This document shows, one piece after another, positions 53,754 to 62,200 of a stretch of DNA of 64,000 nucleotides; the first letter of the stretch is position 1; every line of letters begins with the position of its first letter. The DNA lies in the NCBI RefSeq assembly GCF_000381545.1, contig NZ_KB906691.1:1-64000 (forward strand), given 5' to 3'. This DNA is from Rhodonellum psychrophilum GCM71 = DSM 17998. Its GTDB lineage: Bacteria > Bacteroidota > Bacteroidia > Cytophagales > Cyclobacteriaceae. The notes under the pieces are model-generated. The model saw only the letters and a program-made list of their open reading frames with translations, was not told the origin of the DNA and did no database searches. Both the position numbers and the translations under genes were made by a program.

Positions 53754-54914
53754 ATGACCCTACTCCAAAAAAGAAGGATTGCCTTGGGCAGTTTGTTTTT
53801 TATGGCAGGATTGTGTTTTTCTTCCTGGGCAGCCCGAATTCCGGACATTCAATTTAAATTTTCGCTTTCTGAAGCCCAATTGGGGACTTTATTGCTGGGG
53901 CTTCCATTGGGTTCCTTGGTGGCATTGCCGCTGGCAGGTTGGGCAGTGCACAGGTTTGGAAGCAGGATCGTGATCATCCTGGGGGGTATCGGGTATGCGA
54001 TTTTTCTGCCCTTGATCGGTTTTAGCTCCTCGGTTCTCATGTTGGTTCCCACCGTGATCGTTTTCGGGATGATCGGGAATCTCATGAACATTTCGCTCAA
54101 TACCAAAGCGCTTGAGTTGGAGGACAATTATGGGAGAAGTATCCTGGGTTCCTTTCATGGACTTTGGAGTCTTGCCGGATTTTCAGGTGCTGGAATAGGG
54201 GCGGTGATGATTTATTTTGAGGTAATCCCTGTCGTGCATTATTTGGTGGTGGCGGGACTTGCCTTGGTTTTGTTGTTTCTAGGCCAGCGGTATGTCTTCA
54301 AAGACGCCAAATCTTCTGAAGGCAGTGGAATGGTTTTGAGAAGGCCGGATGATCTGCTGCTCAGGATTGGTGCGATCGCTTTTTTGGGGATGATGTGTGA
54401 AGGCTGCATGTTTGATTGGAGTGGGGTGTATTTCAAAAAGGTAGTCGAAATAGAGCCCCGCTTTGTGGCATTGGGCTACGTGGCTTTTATGGGGGCGATG
54501 GCCACGGGCAGGTTTGTTTCCGATAAACTGACCAATAGGTTTGGGAAAATCATTATTTTGAGGATAAGCGGATTGTTGATATTTACTGGGTTAAGCCTTT
54601 CCGTCGCCTTCCCAGTCATACAGGTAGCAACACTCGGGTTTTTATTGGTAGGTTTTGGAGTGGCCTCGATCATTCCGGTGGCTTATAGTATCGCAGGAAG
54701 ATCCAAATTGTATTCACCTGGTATTGCGTTGGCTTTGGTATCCACCATTTCTTTCTTTGGCTTTCTCATTGGCCCACCCTTGATTGGATTTATCGCGGAT
54801 CTTTTCAGCCTGAAGGTTTCATTTGCATTGATTGCATTCACGGGCTTGGGCATTACTCTTCTTTTGAGTGTGCGGCTCAAGGTTTTCAATACCGGGGAGG
54901 TGGTGATCAAGTAA
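53754..54914 (+). CDS. MFS transporter
   Basis: A 386-aa protein with about 12 membrane helices. ATG 53754 (MTLLQKRRIALGSLFF) is preferred; the open frame extends upstream into repeat C without a better start. Motif A-like text GWAVHRFGSRIVIILGG is in loop 2-3. It resembles YbjJ/fucose-permease-like MFS proteins. No substrate can be given. It lacks the promoter box seen at its neighbours, so it may not belong to the sulfur module. Confidence 0.85.
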   Translation: MTLLQKRRIALGSLFFMAGLCFSSWAARIPDIQFKFSLSEAQLGTLLLGLPLGSLVALPLAGWAVHRFGSRIVIILGGIGYAIFLPLIGFSSSVLMLVPTVIVFGMIGNLMNISLNTKALELEDNYGRSILGSFHGLWSLAGFSGAGIGAVMIYFEVIPVVHYLVVAGLALVLLFLGQRYVFKDAKSSEGSGMVLRRPDDLLLRIGAIAFLGMMCEGCMFDWSGVYFKKVVEIEPRFVALGYVAFMGAMATGRFVSDKLTNRFGKIIILRISGLLIFTGLSLSVAFPVIQVATLGFLLVGFGVASIIPVAYSIAGRSKLYSPGIALALVSTISFFGFLIGPPLIGFIADLFSLKVSFALIAFTGLGITLLLSVRLKVFNTGEVVIK

Positions 54915-55035
54915 GGGGAGTTTGTTATAGAATATCATTTTTTCTCCAACATGTTTGGCATCCCATAATTTGGTGATATAGGGGTTTGCTTGTGCTTTCC
55001 TCGGGTTTTTGGGTTTTCATCTATATATTGACAGT

Positions 55036-55080
55036 GTGATTTTTGTCACTGCAACGAATCCTTGAAATTCCCTATTTTTG
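55036..55080 (+). promoter_or_regulatory. tsdA promoter with perfect Crp/Fnr-type box
   Basis: GTGA-TTTTTG-TCAC (55036-55049) is a perfect dyad of the Crp/Fnr core. TATTTTTG (55073-55080) fits TAnnTTTG and starts 37 bases after the box start, as in the other three promoters. The leader to ATG 55104 is about 20 bases. Confidence 0.7.
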
Positions 55081-55103
55081 AAGTTGCCCAAAAGAACTAT
55101 AAC

Positions 55104-56162
55104 ATGAAGGATGCATTTGAACCGTTTATAAAACTGATTGCTTTGGTGGTAGGGCTGCTGGTCGTTGTGACAGCCCTATCCGCCTTTTTGATAGGAATTG
55201 TTTTTTTTGTCCTGCGTGGCGGTTCCCTCCCGGATCTAAGCCCCGACAAAACCGAAATGGCCCTATTGAAACCCCTTGAAGCGGTTTACCTTGGACTGAT
55301 ACCCAAAGAAGGCATGTGGAAAGCTCCGGAATGGTCCTCCGTAGAAAACGAACCCAATGCCGAGGATATCAAATATGGAAAGGAATTGATCGCCAATACC
55401 TCTGAATATTTGGGGCCAAATGGAAAAGTGAAGAAAATCTCAAATGGCATGAATTGCCAAAATTGCCATCTGGATGCCGGCACAGCTCCCCTCGGGAACA
55501 ATTACAGTGCAGTGTTTGCCACCTATCCCAAAATAAGGGGAAGGTCAGGCCAGATGGAGGATATTCCAAAAAGGATAAATGACTGTTTTGAAAGAAGTCT
55601 AAATGGGAATGTTTTGGCGCCCAACAGCAGGGAAATGAAATCCATGGTTGCCTACATCGAATGGCTTGGCCGAGATGTGCCAAAAGGAGAAACGCCGAAA
55701 GGTGCCGGGATTTATGAGGTGCCATTCCTGGATAGGGCCGCAGACCCGATCAAAGGAAAAGTGGCTTACGAAAATCTTTGTCAAAGTTGTCACATGGAAG
55801 ATGGGCAAGGTATGATGCGGGCCGACAAATTCGGTTATACCTATCCACCGCTTTGGGGGGAGAATAGTTACAACCATGGAGCTGGACTTTTCAGGATGTC
55901 CCGATTTGCAGGCTATGTGAAGGCAAATATGCCACTAGGTGCTACCTATGAAAGACCCATGCTGACGGATGAAGAGGCTTGGGACGTAGCCGCTTATGTC
56001 AACAGTCTCCCAAGACCTCAAAAAGATCTTTCCAAGGATTGGCCGGACATTTCCAAAAAACCCATCGACCATCCTTTTGGGCCTTTTTCGGATACCTTTC
56101 CTGAGGAGCAACATAAGTTTGGTCCATTCACGCCGATCAAAGCTGCCAGAGCAAGCCAATAA
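55104..56162 (+). CDS. tsdA: TsdA-like diheme cytochrome c (thiosulfate dehydrogenase)
   Basis: A 352-aa membrane-anchored cytochrome. ATG 55104 is preferred to a TTG at 55062. One helix near residues 7-40 anchors it to the membrane. Two c-heme motifs are visible: CQNCH (118-122) and CQSCH (226-230). The Cys in RINDCFERSLNG (161) occupies the place of the unusual Cys axial ligand of TsdA heme 1. These features indicate oxidation of two thiosulfates to tetrathionate, or the reverse. The substrate is inferred from the family and from the neighbouring sulfur genes. The stop overlaps the next ATG by one base. Confidence 0.85.
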   Translation: MKDAFEPFIKLIALVVGLLVVVTALSAFLIGIVFFVLRGGSLPDLSPDKTEMALLKPLEAVYLGLIPKEGMWKAPEWSSVENEPNAEDIKYGKELIANTSEYLGPNGKVKKISNGMNCQNCHLDAGTAPLGNNYSAVFATYPKIRGRSGQMEDIPKRINDCFERSLNGNVLAPNSREMKSMVAYIEWLGRDVPKGETPKGAGIYEVPFLDRAADPIKGKVAYENLCQSCHMEDGQGMMRADKFGYTYPPLWGENSYNHGAGLFRMSRFAGYVKANMPLGATYERPMLTDEEAWDVAAYVNSLPRPQKDLSKDWPDISKKPIDHPFGPFSDTFPEEQHKFGPFTPIKAARASQ

Positions 56163-57547
56163 TGGTCAAGAACTTTCTGGCTATCTTACTGCTGGTTTCC
56201 ATGGTGCCAAAAGCGAATGCACAGGAAGATTCCTTGAATAATGAGCGATCGAAAAAACCTAATATTGAATTGGGATTGCGCTCTTATTTTATGTCCACCG
56301 GTTATTGGCAAGATTTTAAAGGGGATCATGCTTGGGGCCAAAGTGCATTCTTGCGGGTCAAAACCCAGTCTTTTCATGGGTTTTCCCTTACGGCAAGTTA
56401 TGCGGTTTTTGGAAAAATACTGAGTTCTGATCTCTCTGCAAGAGAACCCCGGACGGGCGCCACAAACCGATATGAGATCGGTCTTTTTGATGTGCTCGAC
56501 GCGGGAAACAACTTTTTCGGAAAAGTGGAGGATCTTCATTTGACCTTCCAAAGCAAAAAACTCACTGCCAATGTCGGTAGAATGGGGATCAATACTCCTT
56601 TTATCAATCCTCAGGATGGAAGATTGGAACCTACCTTTGTGGAGGGGCTGAGGCTGAATTATAAACCAAACTCCCGATTGCAATTCGGCGGGGACCTGAT
56701 CTGGCGGATGTCACCCAGATCCACTTCCGGTTGGTTTAGGATTGGAGAGACCATTGGGGTTTATCCGATAGGTAGGAATGAATTTGGCGCCCCTTCGGCC
56801 TACTTTGGCAATACCTTCAGTGATTTTGTCAGTGTCACCGACCTGCGGTACAGGTTGCCAGAAGAAGCAAGCCTTCAGCTGAACCATACCTTGGTTCAAA
56901 ACATTTCAAGCACCTATTTGGCCGAGTTTCAAAAAGAATGGAAAGCCAAAGTATGGAAAAACAGCATCATTTCGGGTTTTCAAGGGGTTGTCCAACATGG
57001 GATTGGAGAGGGTGGGAACCAAGATCCCGCATTGCGGTACAAAAACCCCGAGGATATCAATTATATCTGGGGAGCCAGGATTGGGCTGAAAAACGACAAG
57101 ATGGTTTTGCATTTGAATTATACAAGCATCAAAGGCAGCGGCCGCTTTCTGAGCCCCAGGGAATGGGGGAAAGATCCCTTTTTCACGTTTATCCCAAGGG
57201 AAAGAAACGAGGGCTTCAGCAAAGTGGATGCCTTGACGCTTTTCATTCAACGGTCATTTCCTGAGCGGTCCCTTCAACTTTCCAGTCATGTGGGGCTTCA
57301 TTTTCTTCCTTCTCCCACCAATTTTTTAATCAACAAATACGCGTTTCCTTCCTATGCCCAAATGAATCTGGCAGCCAAATATGCCCCCAAAAACTGGGGG
57401 AAAGGCCTGGATTTCCATTTGATCCTGATGACAAAAAAAGCATTGGACCAAAGCGGTCTCCAGCCGGGATGGATTTACAACAAAGTCAATTTACTGCACC
57501 TCGATATGATCTTGAATTACAGGATCCAGTGGAATGAACAGAAGTAA
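56162..57547 (+). CDS. outer-membrane porin, sulfur-module copy 2
   Basis: A 461-aa barrel protein with a signal peptide ending PKANAQ. It shares GEGGNQDP, GRFLSPREWG and PRERNEG with the porin at 50446. The chain ends LDMILNYRIQWNEQK, so the terminal strand is followed by a short polar tail rather than ending in Phe. It is translated from the tsdA stop (TAATG), so cytochrome and porin are made together. Confidence 0.85.
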   Translation: MVKNFLAILLLVSMVPKANAQEDSLNNERSKKPNIELGLRSYFMSTGYWQDFKGDHAWGQSAFLRVKTQSFHGFSLTASYAVFGKILSSDLSAREPRTGATNRYEIGLFDVLDAGNNFFGKVEDLHLTFQSKKLTANVGRMGINTPFINPQDGRLEPTFVEGLRLNYKPNSRLQFGGDLIWRMSPRSTSGWFRIGETIGVYPIGRNEFGAPSAYFGNTFSDFVSVTDLRYRLPEEASLQLNHTLVQNISSTYLAEFQKEWKAKVWKNSIISGFQGVVQHGIGEGGNQDPALRYKNPEDINYIWGARIGLKNDKMVLHLNYTSIKGSGRFLSPREWGKDPFFTFIPRERNEGFSKVDALTLFIQRSFPERSLQLSSHVGLHFLPSPTNFLINKYAFPSYAQMNLAAKYAPKNWGKGLDFHLILMTKKALDQSGLQPGWIYNKVNLLHLDMILNYRIQWNEQK

Positions 57548-57594
57548 AGAAAGGCTGTCAAATTTTGGAATGAACTCTTAAATTTCAGGAATTA

Positions 57595-58596
57595 TTAAAC
57601 ATTTTGGAATTCGACTTCGTTTTTCACTTCTTTCCCCAGTTCAAAATCGCTCAGGTTGTCCAAGGTGATCTTGCTGATTTCCTGCAGGGCCTCGGTTGTC
57701 AAAAAGGCTTGATGTCCAGTGATCAATACGTTTGGAAATGTCATCAGCCTCATGATGACATCGTCATGGATGACCATTTCGGAAAGGTCCTTGAAGAACA
57801 GCTTTTCTTCCTGTTCGTACACGTCAATCCCCAAGAAACCAATCTGACCGTTTTTCAATCCCTTGATAACCGCCTTGGTGTCGATCAATGCACCCCTGCT
57901 GGTATTGATCAGCTTCACTCCCTTTTTCATCAGGCCAATTGTTTTTTGGTTGATCAGGTGTTTGGATTCGGGGGTCAAAGGACAATGGAGCGAAATGATA
58001 TCACTCTCCTTTAATAGCTCCTGCAAGTCCACGTACCGAATGCCCATCGCCCTGATTTCGGGATTTTCGAAAGGATCATGGGCGATGACTTCGCAGCCAA
58101 ACCCCAAAAGAATCCTACAAAGTGCCTTGCCTATGGCGCCGGTACCGATGACGCCTACCTTTTTGCGGTGGAGATTCATACCGGTGAGGCCTTCTATGGA
58201 AAAATTGTTTTCCCGAACCCTGTTGTAAGCTTTGTGCGTCTTCCTGTTCAGTGTTTGGATCAGCGCGATGGTGTGCTCGGCCACCGCTTCGGGGGAATAA
58301 GCGGGAACCCTAAAAACCCGGATCCCAAATTCTTTTGCCGCTTCCAGATCCACGTTGTTGAAACCTGCACACCGCAATGCAATGGCTTTGATGCCGATTT
58401 CATGGAGCTTTTTGATCAACGCTTTGGTGATTTTGTCATTCACAAATACGCATACAGCATCAAAACCAGCGGCCAATGACACCGTGTTGAGCTCCAGTCC
58501 ATTCTTGAAATAGGTGATTTTGTGCGCGGTTTTCGGGAGGTACTCTTCAAAATATTCCCGGTCGTAAGACTTGGTGCTATAGAAGGCGATTTTCAT
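57595..58596 (-). CDS. D-2-hydroxyacid dehydrogenase (LdhA-like)
   Basis: A 333-aa NAD-dependent enzyme. The Rossmann motif VIGTGAIGKALCRIL is near 147-161. The catalytic Arg is in NTSRGALID (about 236), the Glu in DVYEQEEKLFF (about 262), and the His in GHQAFLT (about 298). The pattern is that of fermentative D-lactate dehydrogenases, but hydroxyisocaproate-type activity cannot be excluded. It converges on the porin gene. Confidence 0.9.
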   Translation of the reverse strand: MKIAFYSTKSYDREYFEEYLPKTAHKITYFKNGLELNTVSLAAGFDAVCVFVNDKITKALIKKLHEIGIKAIALRCAGFNNVDLEAAKEFGIRVFRVPAYSPEAVAEHTIALIQTLNRKTHKAYNRVRENNFSIEGLTGMNLHRKKVGVIGTGAIGKALCRILLGFGCEVIAHDPFENPEIRAMGIRYVDLQELLKESDIISLHCPLTPESKHLINQKTIGLMKKGVKLINTSRGALIDTKAVIKGLKNGQIGFLGIDVYEQEEKLFFKDLSEMVIHDDVIMRLMTFPNVLITGHQAFLTTEALQEISKITLDNLSDFELGKEVKNEVEFQNV

Positions 58597-59256
58597 AAGA
58601 CTGTTGGGATTCTGGAAAAATGAGAGGAGTTTAATTTAGTTTTTTTGAGGATATGCATCTTATCATAACAGATCCTGCCCATCTTTTAAATTTTTCTGGG
58701 GGCATTGTAAACTTAAGCAAACCACAACGAATTTCCCAAAGGAAGAATCTTGGGGGATCGATTCCGAAAAATCTTTGGAGGCACGTTTCCAAATTTCAAT
58801 CCGGATAGAGAGATCCGGTTTTTACGAAGGGATTTAGCTGAAGGATTGGGTTTTTGAATTGCAGCACAAACCATTAAAAAATAAATTGATACCGTTTGTG
58901 TAAAAAATGAGGTGATTTAGATCATGGAATAACCGGGAAAATTTTTTTTAACTAAATAAACCATAAATAAACACAGATAATATAGTTTTCATGTGTTTAT
59001 TACGAATTATAATGTATTATTGTGGTTGAAATATGCAGTTGAAATCACCCAAAAGTAAAATAAATTATTTTCCTGAATGAATTGGATTAATGGATTTCCC
59101 CCTTTTTCCAGGAGTCATTATGTTGTTTTGTTTGATTGTGAATCACCCTTTATAAAAAACAATACATATCTGTTAGGCTACTATATGTTTTGGTTTTTGG
59201 TCAAACAATTCTTGGTGGTTTAAGTTTTAAATAATGATTTAACTAAAATAACATTA
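58597..59256. other. AT-rich stretch without a supported gene
   Basis: No coding frame recognised. A small hairpin (CCGGAT at 58801-58806 with ATCCGG at 58813-58818, then T-rich) is the only structure seen; it has no gene in front of it on the forward strand. Confidence 0.55.
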
Positions 59257-62200
59257 ATGAAAATACAAAGTGGATTTTGGTTTTTCCGAAACGATTACAA
59301 TTATCCCTTTCGTTTACCGAACGCTTTTCCATTTTGTTTCCAGCTTCTTTCAGCGACAAGCAAGTTTGTTTTTTTTACCCTACTTTTTTTGTTTTCTGCC
59401 TTAGGCGTATGGGGACAGACTTTTACCATTCCACGTAATGAAATTAGAGATGCTTCAGATATACCAGCTGGCGAGAATATTGTTTTGAATGAAAGGTCCG
59501 TCTTGAATATGGATGTCCCAAAGGCTTTCGGAACACTGACTGTCCAAAATATTTTTACAAACAATACTCAAAATGCAACGATAGCTGGAACAGGAACAGC
59601 CACCTTTTCTACTTTAACTGTGACTGCTACTTCTCCAGGAGGTAGCAGTTCATCACGTGGAATTTCTTTGATAATTAATCAGGGAGCAACGGTTATCGGT
59701 ACAAATTTAATTAATGCTGGAACCCGATCAAAAAATGTAACAATCAATGGGACACTCAAACTTTCGGGACCTGGAGATGCAATACCCGATACAGGTTGGA
59801 ATACCTTCACCATTGGCCCCGCCTCCACGGTGGAATATCTTGGAGCAAACCAGAACGTTTACGACGACAATTACCACAACCTGATCCTGTCCGGGAGCGG
59901 GACCAAAACGCTTCAGACAGGAACGACAAATATTTCCGGCGATTTCACGATGGGTGGAACTGCCTCAGCCACCACGGTGGCGGGATTGACCGTAGATGGG
60001 GAGTTGGCTATCGGAAACGGGGCTACTTTCACAGTGGGCAGCAATTTTCCCTTGACAGTCTCAGGATCCACCACGATTGGCGGCGGAACCAGCGGGACAT
60101 TTATCTTGGGAGGAACGGGCGCAAAAACATTCTCCGGAAACGTGCTGGTCAACAATGGCGCGGTCTGGAACGAAACCGGGATTGTCCCCATTTTTTTTGG
60201 TGGAAGCCTGACCATCAATGGGACTTTTACTGCCAATGCCGAAGTCCATACTTTTTCTGGAACAGCATCCACTTTTGGTGGAAGTAGAGTCATCACCATT
60301 CCCAATACAACAATCTCGGGAACTTACACCAACAATGGAATATTGGCTGTTCCGACAGCCCTTTCTGGCTCTGGTTCGCTCTCACAAGGCCCAGGTGCCA
60401 CGCTTAGAATAAGTGGTTCGTCCACGATATCGACACTTAATGCCACCGCAATTGGCAATACGGTGAATTTCAATGGCTCTGCCCAAACAGTATTCAATAC
60501 CAATTACTTCAATCTGAGATTGAGTGGTAGCGGAATCAAAACACTCCAAGCCAATACGGCTTCGATTGGCGGTGACTTCATGCTCTTAGGAACGGCCAGC
60601 ACCACTGCAGTCCGTGGACTTGGAATTGGTGGAACTGTCACAATAGATCCAGGAACGACATTTTCTGCGGGTGCCTTTACGCATCAGGTGGGAGGAAGTT
60701 GGATAAAAAACGGGACGGCAAATACCAATCTAAGTACACTCGTTTTCAACGGTGCCAACAACACCCAAACCATCACCGGAACCAATACCTTTGGAAACCT
60801 TCGGATTTCCCACAGCGGTTCCGGAACAGTCAATGCCACGGGAAGCACATTGACTGTTCCCGGCCTGACCGAGGTATTGTCAGGGACCTTTATCGGTTCG
60901 GGTACTTTCAATACTTTCAACATCAGCTCCGGGGCGAATTTCACCGTTCCAGCTTCGGAATCGGTTTCCCTTTTCGGGGATTTGACCTCGAACGGGCAAT
61001 TGATCCCCAATACCAGCACCTTCTTGCTATCCGGAACGGCCAGACAAACCTTGGCAGGAACCGCAAACCTTAATTTTTACAATCTCACCGTGAACAACCC
61101 TGCGGGTGTCAAGGCAAATACCGACCTGACGGTCAACGGCATTCTGAATCTTGTTTCCCTAAGTCCAAATGCCAGGGATGGAAGTCTGGACATGGTGGCC
61201 AACTACGGTGATTATTCCAATATCATCACCGCCTCGGAAAATCTGACCACCACCATGACGCAGTCCCATGATATTTTGGATTCCAAAATACTCAACATGG
61301 GCGCGACTGCCTCCACCTTGGGTTCGGGCGAGGTCACAGGGAAAGTGAGACGGACGACATTTGTGAACAACACAGAATACACTTTCGGCAATCCGAATAC
61401 CTCCCTTATCTTTTCATCCAACGGAGCGGGTGTACTTCCTTCGGCAATCCTGTTCATCATCACCAAAGGACCCGACAGAGGTGTTCATGCCAACATGCCG
61501 CAGGCGGTTCAGCGGCTTTATCAAGTGATCCGGACGGGAGGAACGGCACCGACGACCTATGCCATCAAGTTGAATTATGCAGCCGCTGAGATAAATGGGA
61601 ATACCGACAATGGCTTGGTGCTTTGGGACCACCATATCCCCTACGTATCTGCCAATACCCCCCATGAGCATGGAAAAACCACGCAAAGTTTTTCCGACAA
61701 CTGGGTGCAGTTGACCGGACATGGGATCCAATACCTCCAGACAGGTGAAGTAGTGGGAGGACAGACCAAATACTGGATGATCCGAAACACCTTCATTGAA
61801 GGAAACAGATGGCTCGGAGCAGCGACCACGGGTTGGAACGCAACGCCCAATTGGTCTGCCGGTTCCGTGCCTACGGATACGACCAACGTGATTATCCCTT
61901 CCATCACGGAGTCGCCAAGGGTGGCGATAGTGCCGCAAGGCAATCTGTCCAGTCCCGGGGCAACCGTAAAATCCGTTACCATTGATCCCGAGGGTGAATT
62001 GGACGGTTCGGATGGTTATTTGTTGATCAAGGGGGGAATTAAAAACAACGGTGGCGTGGGCTCCTGGACCAACAACGGGAAATTCCTGCCCGGAACCAGC
62101 ACCGTGGTCTTTGATTATCCACGAACCAGCCAGATCGAAACGAGTACGGTATCCGGATCGGGAGCTACGAATTTCTATAATCTTATCAATTCCACGGGAA

